A stretch of DNA of 64,000 nucleotides. It comes from Ophiosphaerella korrae (Eukaryota; Ascomycota; Dothideomycetes; Pleosporales; Phaeosphaeriaceae). Positions 53,604 through 64,000 of this stretch are shown here, piece after piece. How positions within the stretch are numbered: the stretch's first letter is position 1; the number at the start of each line of letters is the position of its first letter. Both the position numbers and the translations under genes were made by a program. The stretch is taken from positions 1 to 64,000 of the forward strand of contig JALNQF010000030.1 in the NCBI GenBank assembly GCA_028456385.1, read 5' to 3'. The notes under the pieces are model-generated. The model had not been told where the DNA came from. It made no database searches and saw only the letters and a list, made by a program, of their open reading frames with translations.

Positions 53604-54828
53604 GTTGGCGACATTGATGCTGAGCCTTTGTACCGCTATCACAAGGGCGGCGGCTATCATCCTGTCCACTTAGCAGATTCTCTCAATAATGACACATACA
53701 AAATTCTGCACAAATTGGGTTGGGGCGGCTACTCGATTGTTTGGGCTGCACGAGATCAGAGGTCGCGCATCTTGCTACACATTACTTGGTCCCAGGTTTA
53801 CATGTTATCAAGACGCAAACATATGTTGCCGTCAAAATCTCCATCTCAGGCTAAAAATCATCAGAATAGAGAGTCCGAAATCCCGTGTGCCCCGGCAGCG
53901 GCCGATCCTGGTCGGCCTGGTTATGGGCATTTGACGACAAGTCCATGACCACTTCCAGCTTGACGGACCAAACGGAACTCTTAATTGCCTCATATTGGAA
54001 TTACTAGGGCCAAGTGTTGTTGATTTACTTGAAGAGCATTTCTGCCATGAAGAACTTCTTGGGAAACTTGCCAAAGAGATTGCAAAATAGATTCTTGCTT
54101 GGCCCGGACTTTTTGCATGAACAAAAAATAGGGCATTCTGGTAATTGGTAGTACTACAGCTTTCGGGCTGCTCTACTATTCATTGTTAGATCTGCGTATT
54201 CGTAATTTAGCCTTCACGATCCCTTCGACGAATGCTCTCCAGGAGGAAGATTTCTTTCGGAAGTTAGGGCAACCCGAAGCAGGACTTATCAAAGACACAA
54301 TGGAAAGCCACTGGAGCCTAACATGCGCCAATACCTGATGAAAGCTAATTCATTTCCGGTAGATCTGAAAACCCCACTCAATTCAGTCGAAATCATCGAC
54401 TTCGGCCAATCTTTCTGCAGCTTCGATAAACTTAAAGATGTCTACCCTCCAATTAGTCTTCGTGCCCCCAAATTAGCATTCAACGATGACGTGGATTATT
54501 ACATGGACTTATGGAGTGTGGTGGGTTGAGGTTCTAAGAATTAGCCTAGTAATTGCAAGTGAGTTGAACTAAAATCTTTGATTAGTTTTTTGAGTTTGTT
54601 GTTGGGCAGCCGCCGTTTGATGGCTTTGGGCCAACACCCTCAATTCTTGTTAGCCAAATGTTGGAGACGACAGGTGAAGAATTGCCGGAACATTGGCAGA
54701 CACAATGGCAGGTCGTGGATAAAACATCATGCAACGCAGGCCCTCGTTTACTCGAGGGATGGTTAGAGATAACGTACTTTGACGGGGGAAGGAAAAGGAT
54801 TTCGGTAGAGAAGATATATCTCGACTGA
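53604..54828 (+). pseudogene. SRPK-like protein kinase pseudogene
   Basis: Fragments of one SRPK-family kinase follow in order but in shifting frames: VGDIDAEPLYRYHKGGGYHP, YKILHKLGWGGYSIVWAARD (glycine loop), a VAVKI lysine motif, AADPGRPGYGHLTT, LNCLILELLGPSVVDLLEEH, a decayed catalytic loop reading DLRIRN, then IIDFGQSFCSF and, after a likely intron, FEFVVGQPPFDGFGPTP. Stops break it at several points, including a TAG after KEIAK (54088 region) and a stop after the VAVKI segment, plus at least two frameshifts. The catalytic His/Asp of the HRD/HGD loop is altered. It is an inactivated copy of a fungal SRPK-like family that normally phosphorylates SR proteins. Confidence 0.8.
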
Positions 54829-55632
54829 GTGCGCTTATTTGAAGGGTGCTACGGTTTGAGCCTTCTACGAGGGCGTTAGCGAGGGACCTTCTACAAGACT
54901 CTTATTCTCACTGAGACTGACTCAGGAACTTTGCCCGCCCGGCCAGCGTATTCCAATGATATAGAGTTAGATCGAATTGAGTTGGGAGAAAATACTGAAT
55001 ATGACGTGCCTTCGCATCTCGCAACCAAATCGCAAGCCTACCTCGAATTGACACAGCTTGCTCGGGACAAGCCGCGCCTACTACGTAGTAATTTGACCGA
55101 GTAAGTTGGGATTACGTTGACAGAATCTAACCAGCTTTCGTTCTGTTTCCATGCTATGAAGAATGGTTCGATTCATAAAAGAATTCTACTCCTTAAAGTC
55201 AAGAGAAATGTGTGATATGTTCGACTAAATATATAGGATTCCGTAAAAGGCGTTCTTGGTGCGTTGTTGCAGAAAGAGAACGGGGACCGGCCTTGTCGGA
55301 CGTTTGCGCCATGCATTCCAGCCAACCAGAGACGATCACAAGTCAGCCTCGGCACAAGGACCTGCATGCAACTAGCAACGGGCATCGCGTCGCATGTTAT
55401 TGACATCAACGCTGTAATAAGCAAGAAGAAGAAGGTGGGGTGATCATGGTCAGCGCTAGATTGATAAAGGCCTGGGGAAGCGCCTGCATCGATTCAAGTT
55501 TGGATTTCCCCAACCCAGTACCTCCGGTCCACGTATCCCCGCGTCTTGGAATCCTCAGCCTTACCTCTCACCACCAGCCCTGACTGCACCACAATACATC
55601 ACAAATACGATTGACTTGACCATATCGCCGCC
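54829..55632. other. Intergenic upstream of MPO1
   Basis: About 800 bases: the 3' remains after the kinase pseudogene, then a C-rich, presumably promoter stretch before ATG 55633. No gene seen. Confidence 0.5.
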
Positions 55633-56353
55633 ATGCCCATTTTCGATCTGAAAAAGAACCTCGTCTTCGTACGCACCACTCACCCCCCCCCCCCCCCCCC
55701 CCCAACCATTACCACCCTCTTCTAACGCACCACAGTACGGCGCATACCACCGCGACCCAACCAACATCGCAATCCACATAACCTGCGTGCCCATCCTCTT
55801 CGCCACTGGCTTCCTCTTCGTACGTCCTCAGTTCTCCCTTCTCCACCTCTTTCTCTCTCTCTCTCACACACACACATATACGTTACTAACTTTGCTCCCC
55901 AAGGGCACCAACACCCCCACCCTCCCCATCCGAACCCCCGCCCTCCTCTCCCGCCTCAACCTCCCCCTCAACCTCGGCACCCTCGCCGCCCTAACCTACT
56001 CGACGCTCTACCTCGTGCTCTCGCCCAACCTCGCAGGCGCCAGCACAACGCCCTTCCTCCTGGGCTTCGCGTCGCTCGCCAACAAGCTGACGAGCAAGTA
56101 CAACCGGGCGCAGGTCAACAGCATTGCGATCGCGGTGCACGTTGTGTGCTGGATTGCGCAGTTTGTTGGGCACGGCAAGTTTGAGGGCAGGAAGCCGGCG
56201 CTTGTGGATAATTTGGTGCAGGCGCTGTTTTTGGCGCCGTTGTTTGTGTGGTATGAGGTGTTGTTTAAGCTTGGGCTGTATAAGCGGGTGCAGAGGGAGA
56301 TTGAGCTTGGGGTTGAGGAGGAGGTGCAGAAGATGAAGAAGGGGGAGAAGTAA
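55633..56353 (+). CDS. MPO1: Mpo1-like 2-hydroxy fatty acid dioxygenase (DUF962)
   Basis: Three exons: 55633-55668, 55736-55819 and 55904-56353. Introns are 67 and 84 bases, giving 189 aa. The start is MPIFDLKKNLVF, then YGAYHRDPTNIAIHITCVP, matching the family's Yx3Hx4Nx3H pattern. Four hydrophobic helices follow, and CWIAQFVGHGKFEGRKPAL carries the second His motif. The length is close to yeast Mpo1 (174 aa). It is an ER membrane Fe(II) dioxygenase that shortens 2-hydroxy fatty acids by one carbon in phytosphingosine breakdown. The first intron contains a C21 run and the second CT/CA dinucleotide tracts, both risky for sequencing. It converges with the PQ-loop gene, 293 bases between stops. 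Confidence 0.9.
55683..55703 (+). repeat. C21 homopolymer in MPO1 intron 1
   Basis: Twenty-one C residues lie between donor and branch region of the first MPO1 intron. Its length is uncertain for sequencing reasons. Confidence 0.9.
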
Positions 56354-56646
56354 GATGGGGAGGGGGTGATGAAGCATGGGATGGAATTGGTGGATGGTGG
56401 GTATGATGGGGTTTGCGGTGGTGCAATGGATTGGTTTGTGTTGAAGGCTGGACCGAATGTTTCCTATCTACAGCGTTCGAGGTATGGCGTTTGGGCGAAT
56501 AGCGAAAATTTACAGTATACTTTTGCGAACGGTTTACACAACAAGTGACCCCTAAGCATCCCAACCAGTATCCATTGTCCATCCAAAACGCCATCAAAAA
56601 CCCACCCACCAACCTAAACCGTTTACTCGCGCACCAATTACCCACC

Positions 56647-57806
56647 CTATTCCTCCTCCGACTCCTCACCATCACTTTCCTCCACCCTATACAAGAAAAA
56701 CTGCACAAAAACCCCGGCATCCAACAGCAACGTTCCAAAACTCCCTATCAGCCAACTCGCATTCACCGCCAAATACCTCCCATACAAGCTCCGCGCCTCC
56801 CCCGCGCGACACCCGCCCTCGCACCGCGGTTCATACACGACAATGCTCAGCACATACGTCAGATTGCCCAGGCACGCAAACAAGAAAAACAGCATGCTAA
56901 TGCCATCCGTAGACTTGCGGCGGTAGTTGAGCAGAAGCTGCGGCACGCGCGAGCCCAGGTACAAGACGGCGCAGACGTACCCAGAGACCTGGCCGTACGG
57001 CGAGAAAGTGAGCGGCGCGGAGGCGCGGGGCGCGGAAGGGGGCGCGCGCGAAGCACTGAGGTACCAGCCGAAGATGCCGGCAGCGATGACGAGGAGGATG
57101 GTGCCGAGGTTGAAGAGTATGGTTTGCGCAGTGGATTGCGGGTGGGGAGGGGGGCTGGGCTGGGTTTGGGAGGGGGTTTGGTGTAAGGGGGTTACAGGGG
57201 AGAGGTGAGTGCCGTCGATGGATAGGTAGCGTTCGCGGAAGGAGGATTGGGAGTGGGAGGAGTAGCGTCTGTCAATGTCGGAGATGCGGGGTGGGGTGGT
57301 GCTGTTAGTGTAGGAGGTGGGTTGGGGTAGGAGGAGGGGTGAGCGTTCGGATGGGGATGTTTCGTTGCTTGTTGAGTCGTCATCTGGCTTTTTGAAGTCG
57401 TCGCGGAGGGTGAAGCCCTTGTACCAGAAGCATTGGAGCAATAACACGATGTCTGCTAATGTGTAGTAGACGGCGAGAATGATCATGGTAGGTAGCACGC
57501 CTTGTAAGACCGCTCCAATGATGTTGAAAAAATCTCCAAGTAGCCACACTACGATGAAGACTACTGATAGGCCTTCAGCTGAGCTTCGTCTCCAATTCTC
57601 GATAATTTGAGGTGAGAAGACAACTAGGCGCATGTTAGCAGTGGTACTTGACTATCTCATGATTATCACACAAATCCTATGGCCCGATTCAGACGTCACA
57701 CAAGCTAACCATAGTACGTACCTATCCAACATGCAATACTGATAGATCCGAATATTTGACTGATAGCATCAATATCCAGGCGCAAGCCTTGCGACGGTGG
57801 AAACAT
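56647..57806 (-). CDS. PQ-loop repeat transporter (vacuolar cationic amino-acid type)
   Basis: Two exons, 57806-57722 and 57623-56647, flank a 98-base intron, giving 353 aa. Seven transmembrane helices are visible. The two PQ-loop motifs are FSPQIIENWRRSS (after the first helix) and SRVPQLLLNYRRKSTDGISM (late). A ~120-residue hydrophilic Ser/Thr/Pro loop separates the halves. The order and sequence resemble yeast Ypq1-3 and human PQLC2, lysosomal/vacuolar exporters of Arg/Lys/His. The tail ends in acidic ESDGEESEEE. The first exon was found because the intron acceptor restores CWIVVFSPQ across the join. Vacuolar location is inferred from the family; the exact substrate is not certain. Confidence 0.9.
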
Positions 57807-58341
57807 GATCGTGATGACGCAATAACCCTTCAGGTCCTTCTCTTTTACGATCCAACGAAGCTCGGGTTATTCAGATAGTAACTACAGAGAGCAGTGCCGT
57901 CTCCCTAGCCACGAAATAACGAAATATCGTTTGAGATCTCAAAACGTCTTTGCCGCGCAGCTGGTTCGCTGGAAGAAAGCCCGCCTGCACAACAGTTACA
58001 GCCCTCCGCCAAGAACGTGTCGAACAACAAAGCAATCGTAGAAATACTTTCGCTCAAGGGTGGATAGTAGATTCAATTCGTCTCCAAGATAGCGACTGAT
58101 AGAAATGACTGTTCACTTGAGATGAGAGACGATGACTGCACAGGTGAAAAGTTCCCACGGGTTTACATAATGCCGAGAAATCCGGGGTACAGGGATCAGC
58201 TGTCAGGAACCGATTTGTTGAGCCGCATACGAGGTGCGTGCACGAGACAAAAGCCTGATGACGATGATAGCATTAGATCGGCCCTAGGCAAGCCAACACG
58301 AAATTCCCCCTTAAACCCCCCTACCTATCCAAGCCAGTCGC
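57807..58341. other. Intergenic 5' of PQ-loop gene
   Basis: 535 bases between the PQ-loop start and the auxilin stop, both on the minus strand; it holds the PQ-loop promoter. No gene seen. Confidence 0.55.
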
Positions 58342-61243
58342 CTATAGGTTATTATCAGTCTTGAACTTATCCCAAGCCTCGTTCAATGTCGCAAACACCG
58401 CTGCACTAATCATCCTTTGCTCCACAGTCGCCGTTTGTGAAATCTACCATTAAATTAGCCCCTATCCGCATCAAATTTAGAAAGCAGCATACCTTATCAG
58501 GATGTACTTTAGCAATGGCCTTCATGTACACAATCTTGACCTTATTTGGCATCACGAGATCTCCCATGTTGACTTTGTTCCATCCAGCCTCTGGCCAAAG
58601 CACCCTGTCCAAGGAGCCTAGCAGCGCGCGTAGATTGTCAGATTTGGTTCCTTTCCACGAGACGAGCTTGGCGTCAACCTGGTCAGTGAGTGCGAATTTC
58701 TCGTCGTCTGCCTTTTCTGCTGCCGCGTTTGCGGCTTTCATGCGCTTGACGGCTTCGGAGTCTTTGGCAGGCACACCACCAAGATCTGAGAGTGCGGATG
58801 GCTTTGCGACGGGAGGTTTACGAGCTGGTGGTGGGCGCTGTGCAGCTGGTGCTTTGTTTCCTCCTGCTGCGGCTTTCTCACACCGGTTTCGGCCTGAGAT
58901 GCTGATTGCCCCGCCGACGCCGTTTTGCACGGCTTCTTTCCAGACTATGTGTGCATCACCCCATTTTTCCATGTTTTCGAGTGCTTCTGCTTTCCGCATG
59001 AGGGCTTTTCCGTAAAATTCTTTCATATCTTTCTCGCCTTCCATGCTACCGGTGGCAATCTTTTCACCCTCACCTCGTGATGCACCAATGATAGCCAAGG
59101 CCGCATCTGCATCGACAATGGCAGCCTTGGGGTCACCGACCTTGATGTTTGTAACGGCGCGGTTGCAAAGCACAATAATGGTGACAGGATGCGACTGCGG
59201 AAGAGGACTGAGTGCAGTTGAGTACGCAGTGTGAGCAGCCGTATAATCACCCCGCTTGAAAGCCTCAGAGCCTTTTTGGCGTGCAGCTGCTGAGGAGCTG
59301 AGCGCAGACGAAGAAACGGGTGGTATCTGCCGAGGAGGTGCCTTTGGCCTGGGTGGAGAAGATGTTCTTGCGGGTGTTCTTGTTTTGGGGGCCGATTTCG
59401 CCTGCAAAAATGGGTTGTTAGACTGTGCAGGCGTTGCTTGTCGTGAGAACTGAGGAGGGGGTGCAGGCTCGGATGAAAACAGATCTGGCTGTGGTTGTGG
59501 AGTGGCCTTTTTCCGGCGGGCAGGGCTGACGTATGCTTGTGCGCTCTGCTCTTCCACCTCTTGTCGAGTCAATCGTGTTGCTGGTCGCTTGTCAAGACTG
59601 GACGGTTGCTGTCGCCGGGCCGGGGACTGAGATGCCATGCGATCTGGATGGCCATTGCGCCCCCCTTCTTGTTCTCGTCTTTGGCGCGTAGGTAGAGGGT
59701 CTGCACGATGTTGCGCCTCATTCAAACGAGACGACCTTGAGGGACGCGCTCCACCTTCCAGCATCATTGCCTCGTTAGTTGCGCTGGCGTCACTTCTTTG
59801 TTTTCTAGCCTGTTGGGGGGCGGCCTCTGCAGCTTGTGCATCTCGCATCCATTTGGGTACATTTGGATCACCGTCTTGTTGGAAATCGGCCACTGCCTTT
59901 TGCACTTGCTTTCGTCCCGTTTTCCACAGTGAGTTTGCAGACTTGAAAATGCTAGTCCCTATGTCGGAAGCTAATTGAGTAACATCCTTTTCTTGGCCCC
60001 CTTCCTCTTGCCTGCGCTGACCGGACCGACTCCGCGTCTCTTCACCTTTCATCCAAGCCGGTATAGATTCAGTCTCGCGCGCTTTCCTTGCCCCCGATCT
60101 ACTGTCATTCCGTCTGGGTTGGTCCTCAAATTGATCAGGGCTATGTCTCGATCGCTCCTGACTACGTGCTTGAGTTTTCTGTTTCGCCTCGGCATGTGCC
60201 TGATTCAGCAGCCATCCCACTGCTGCCTGTACGTCCAGGCTAGAGTCTGTAGTCGCAAGCGCGATAGCGGATTTTTCGGCTGGGAAGCCCATGTCTACTA
60301 ACTCAGCAACCGCTTTGTCATGGGCATTCGTAGGCCCTGGCGACGATTTTCGTGACCTTGGCTCCTCCTTAACTTGTTGGGCTGGCTCTTGCTTGGCCTC
60401 AAATTCAGAGACTGGCTTTCCCAGCAAGCCAAGTATATCATCATCTCCATTGTCCGCTTGCGATGGTCGGACAGGTGGGGTGGGCTTTTGTGCCATCTGT
60501 TTGAGGCCAAACATGTCATCGTCGTCATCGTCGATAAACGCGTTCTGGATGGAAGACTGTGGAAGGGGTGTGTGATGCCGCGATACATTTGCGCTGAGGG
60601 CGGGGGTGCTGCGGCCGCTACCGTGCGACGGGGGAGGAAAGTGACTTGATGCATCGACAGGCGCTGCCGAGTGAAAGGCTGCGAGGAGGTCGTCTTCAGC
60701 AGGTGGTGTTTGGGCAGGGCGCTTCGAGGAAGTATCTAAGCCTGCGAATGGCTTGTTTATTGCACGTGATAGGCCCTGACTGCCAGAGAGGTTCGTGGAG
60801 GGGCGGATGGCTCCGAAAGGGGAACTGGGTTCTGGAGTGCTCTTTCCACTCCCCAACGTGTCCCAATGCTTCGAATCGGCACCCCCAAAGGTCGAGTCAT
60901 ATTGCTTCCTCTGCTCGGCTGCTTGTCTGAGCTTCTCCTCCTGTATCTGCTTCTGGCGTTCTTGCAGCGAGAGATTGCTGGCGGGCGCTTTCCCGCTATT
61001 GAGGGACACGAGGCCGGCGAAGCTATCGTTGGCAGGGGTTGCAGGCTTGGGGGGTGGTTTGAAGGTAGAAGCCGTAGCAGGGCTCGCTCGAAGCCCGGAT
61101 TGCTGGGTAGAAAGGCCAGCGAGAGGCGTGGAGCGTCCAGAGAGTTGCGGTGTGGGGCTCTGGCGGAAGGGAGGAAAGGCAGCGGCGGTGGTAGATGGCC
61201 TTTTGGTGGTCTGCGACCAGTCGAGGCCAGCTAGATCATCCAT
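58342..61243 (-). CDS. SWA2: Auxilin-like J protein with UBA and TPR domains (Swa2)
   Basis: Two exons, 61243-58493 and 58443-58342, flank a 49-base intron, giving 950 aa. The N-terminal ~330 residues are disordered with clathrin/adaptor-like motifs. A UBA domain follows (~305-350: HDKAVAELVDMGFPAEKSAI). TPR repeats lie near ~660-760 (SEAFKRGDYTAAHTAYSTAL). The C-terminal auxilin-type J domain has VKIVYMKAIAKVHPDK with the HPD motif, finished by the last exon (VEQRMISAAVFATLNEAWDK). It recruits Hsp70 to strip clathrin from coated vesicles in the cytosol. The domain order UBA-TPR-J is that of yeast Swa2. The start MDDLAGLDW is conserved-looking and preceded by a clear promoter-like gap. Confidence 0.94.
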
Positions 61244-62862
61244 TATAAATGTAGCGGGTCGAGGAGCGATATTATCTTTCCAGCGTGGTCAAGTCATGAT
61301 TTCAGCATGGACAACTGTAACCGTGGTGGCGCAAGCATACATGCATGTCGCTCGCACTGGCTTGTGCGCCATGTGCGCCGCCACATGCACCGCCACAAAC
61401 CACACGTGCATCCTCACATGTACGACATCAAATCCGGTAAAACAATAATAGTAATGATAGTTTGTACTCTACCTATCCTGATTCCTAGTAATAACAATGC
61501 TACCCACGATGACTAGCAGGCGTCGTCTTGGGCAACAAGAGCCTGACCAGTGGCTACAAGCCTAGGTTCCGCTGTTTCTGTGCTACGTTTTGGCGCATGG
61601 CTAACGTCGCTAAAGCTAACCCAGGTCGACAAAGGGCAAATTGTGTCTCGCTACTCGCCGCGAACACACGAGGTGCCAACGAGCTAATGTTAGCGATGGC
61701 AGGGAGCGACAGGTAGCAGGCTGGGGTGCCAAAAGTTTATATTGGCGTAGTCATTGAGTTAACATATGGTCAGTGTTCGTTGGTTCGATCCACAACCACG
61801 ACGGCGGAGTTGGAGCACGGCCTGGCGTAGGCGGACTGTACCGAAAGTGCCCCCTGAGATGGCTGGTATCATGGCAATGGCAGGAGGTGGTGAATGGTGA
61901 CTCGGACCGAAAGACATGAGTCGAGCTAGCATGGCCTCTGGGCCTCACATAAGACGGGACTGCCGACCCGCAGACCCGCGGCCCATTGCGATGGATCAGT
62001 TGTTGGATAGTTGTGCACGTCTAGCTGGTTGTGGAGAAGTGCCGATAGCCCCAAAGAGGATATTGGCGGTTAACCAGATTGAGGTGCTAGAGCGAGCCGC
62101 GAGGGCAGTCGGTGGGCAGGGCAAGAATGGAAGGACGAGAGAATGCACAGCAGACAGAGATGCAAGATGGACCATGATGCTAATACAAGAGATGGCAGTT
62201 ATCTAGCTGCCAATGCTCAGCCTGTCAAGCGAGACCCTGCAGCAGCGGCACAGGGAGCATCGAGGATGCATGCAGAATGATGATGCAGATGGGCAGCCGG
62301 TGCAGCTCGCTTGGTTGCGTCGTGTGTTACTGTAGCAGGCAGGGCGGGCAGGGACCATGGTCGTGGAGTGTTATTGCCTGCTGCAAGTCAATTTGGTGCG
62401 GGACAGGGGAAGGAACGCCTGGCGCTGTTTCCCCAATCGCCAATCCCCGCGGTCGCGCCTGCGCTCGAGGGTCACAGACTGCGCCCCTCCAGCCTGTGCC
62501 GGAGAAGCAGATAACCAGACAGGGCGTGATGGCCGAATACCGCAGTGCAGCAACATCAAACGCCGACATCCACTGCGGGCTATCCATGTCCCAGTCCCAC
62601 GCACGCACATGCAATGGAATCCATACGGTGCGGTATCGAGGTGCTGGGCATGCACGCCACTGCACGGGCGGCGCTTTGTCCAGGCATGTTCAGGTAACGC
62701 GAACCGTGAGCCCGCGCTAGTGCTCGGGCTCGTTCTTGTTCTTCTGTGCATCATTCGTCTTCTTTGAACGTGCTTTACTTCCTGGTCCTCCACGCTGCAA
62801 GTGCCACAGACGACCGCCCTGCACTGCTGCTGCTCCTTCCGCCTGTACTCTCCATTGCTACT
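61244..62862. other. Gene-free intergenic, 1.6 kb, divergent
   Basis: Lies between divergent auxilin and URC4 genes. A GC-rich inverted repeat (GGCGCAAGC ... GCTTGTGCGCC, about 61330-61372) and a B-box-like GGTTCGATCC at 61782 were seen but no full tRNA could be drawn. The URC4 promoter probably lies in the distal part. Confidence 0.5.
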
Positions 62863-64000
62863 ATGAGGCTTTTTGGCAGAAAGGGCTCCAAGCCCGCCAC
62901 CTCACCCGGCTGTAGCCAGCCAAACTCGTCCAATGGCTCTTTGCGGTCCCCTGGCCCCACTCCCAACGGCTCCAGGCCGACGAGCTTCCCAGATGTCCCT
63001 CTCCCCAAGGCTCCCGACCCAGCACTCGACCCTGCCGGCTACCTGCGCAGCATCCATGCCGTGCGCGAGCGCTCTAGGCTGGTGCTGGAAAAAGCGAAAA
63101 AGAACCAGCTCAAACATTTCACTGTTGACATGAGCAAGTTCCACGACGTCGCCAGTTTTGTAGTCTCCATCATCAAGGTGAGTCTGTCGATCTCACTCAT
63201 GTCGCCACCGTTGCAGTGCTGATTGCAGACAGCGAGACTATGCGCCTGACTACGCTGCCATCCCCCCGCATGGCCGCTGGCAGCACTTTGATGTTGGTGG
63301 CCGCCCTCGGATTGACCAGCTGATGGCTTCGTGGCCCTCGACCGTCGACAACCAGGAACGCACCCGCCGTCTACTCGATCTCTTCCTTGTCTCAGTTCTC
63401 CTCGATGCTGGCGCTGGCACCAAATGGCAGTACAAAAGCAAAGAGTCTGGCCGCATCTATCGCCGCAGTGAGGGTCTTGCCGTCGCCAGTCTTGAAATGT
63501 TCAAGGCAGGTGCCTTCAGCAGCGACCCAAGAGAGCCATGCCAGGTTGACAGTGCTGGCCTGAAGAAATTGGACGTTACCATCATGTCACGAGGCCTACA
63601 AGTCACTGATGCGAACCCACTCGATGGCCTGGAGGGACGCACCAGTCTTCTACTGAGACTCGCCGAAGCACTACAGAACCAGGAGGTCTTTGGGCTAGAG
63701 GCGCGGCCAGGAAATATGCTCGGTAAATGAATATTTCACATTTCAGCTGCGCGTGCTAACTCAAGAAGACTACCTGCTTTCACACCCAACCACCCAGGCC
63801 TCGTCAGTTCCCATCATTCCGCTGCCTACGCTCTGGAACACTCTAATGGACAGCTTGACGCCAATCTGGCCAGCATCCAGGACGCAAATCGACGGCTTCC
63901 CGATTGGCGACGCCTGGCCATGCTCTGTCATGCCGTCGCATCCTACGCACCCCTGGGAGAACATTGTGCCCTTTCACAAGCTGACGCAGTGGCTAACCTA
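62863..64000 (+). CDS. URC4: URC4-like uracil catabolism protein (DUF1688), 3' truncated
   Basis: Exons 62863-63177, 63233-63722 and a third from about 63766 running off the window; at least ~345 residues. After a disordered Ser/Pro leader (1-~45) the DUF1688 core begins (DPALDPAGYLRSIHAVRERS). It continues with FTVDMSKFHDVASFVVSIIK, IPPHGRWQHFDVGGRPRIDQ, RRLLDLFLVSVLLDAGAGTK, WQYKSKESGRIYRRSEGLAV and WENIVPFHKLTQWL. URC4 belongs to the URC pyrimidine-degradation pathway known from Lachancea and other fungi, which opens uracil and salvages its nitrogen; the exact step is unsettled. The third-exon acceptor is ambiguous: 63765 gives MLEDYL, 63768 gives MLDYL. Confidence 0.9.

Noticed and set aside
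61745..61800. tRNA-like B box GGTTCGATCC with an upstream A-box-like GGCGTAGTCA
   Set aside because: A weak anticodon stem (AACAT/GTGTT) can be drawn, but neither an acceptor nor a proper T stem pairs. Not enough for a tRNA call.

Overview
The window is nuclear DNA of a filamentous ascomycete. Most genes are interrupted by short GT-AG introns of about 46-100 bases with CTAAC/CTGAC-type branch sites. The proteome is fungal (MET12-type MTHFR, FAL1, YIH1, URC4, MPO1, an Hsp70-like accessory ATPase). There is a secreted rhamnogalacturonan lyase and some CpA-to-TpA (RIP-like) decay. A plant-associated Dothideomycete, possibly Pleosporales, is my inference; nothing in the sequence proves the species. 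Base 1 begins with a 53-base G run that looks like a contig-end artefact. Exon structures below were built by hand from splice signals and reading-frame continuity. I ran no alignments or searches.

Layout. 0-16 kb is mostly housekeeping: the 3' tip of an unknown gene, a PL4 rhamnogalacturonan lyase, a GFA/Mss4-like zinc protein, a WD40 plus inositol-polyphosphate 5-phosphatase protein, a five-exon CHY zinc-finger gene, proteasome alpha4, D-2-hydroxyglutarate dehydrogenase and MET12-type methylenetetrahydrofolate reductase. 16-19 kb holds a divergent protein kinase with an orphan coding block after its stop. 19.5-22.6 kb is a head-to-head pair of RNA-processing genes (eIF4A-III/FAL1 and SF3a60/PRP9). 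22.6-25.5 kb is gene-poor and carries three diverged tRNA-Tyr-like units, one interrupted in its T-loop by a GT...AG segment.

25.8-38.4 kb is accessory: a coiled-coil protein, an Hsp70-like ATPase divergent to a single-pass membrane protein, a two-exon unknown protein, a phytanoyl-CoA-dioxygenase pseudogene with TAG stops of RIP type, and an atypical SDR. 39.5-47.5 kb returns to nuclear and RNA-linked genes: a chromodomain protein with an HDA2/3-like region, a CID/SR-rich splicing-regulator-like protein and YIH1. A 24-base-period motif array lies between the first two. 49-51.5 kb is a six-exon sugar transporter. 51.5-55.6 kb is a decayed tract with an SRPK-like kinase pseudogene. 55.6-64 kb carries MPO1, a PQ-loop transporter, an auxilin/SWA2 J-protein and the 5' part of URC4.

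Many genes are arranged as divergent pairs with short shared promoters: 10.4, 20.9 and 46.5 kb, with longer ones at 8.0 and 30.1 kb. The least explained structures are the interrupted tRNA-like copy, the 24-base array near 44.2 kb and the orphan coding block after the kinase.
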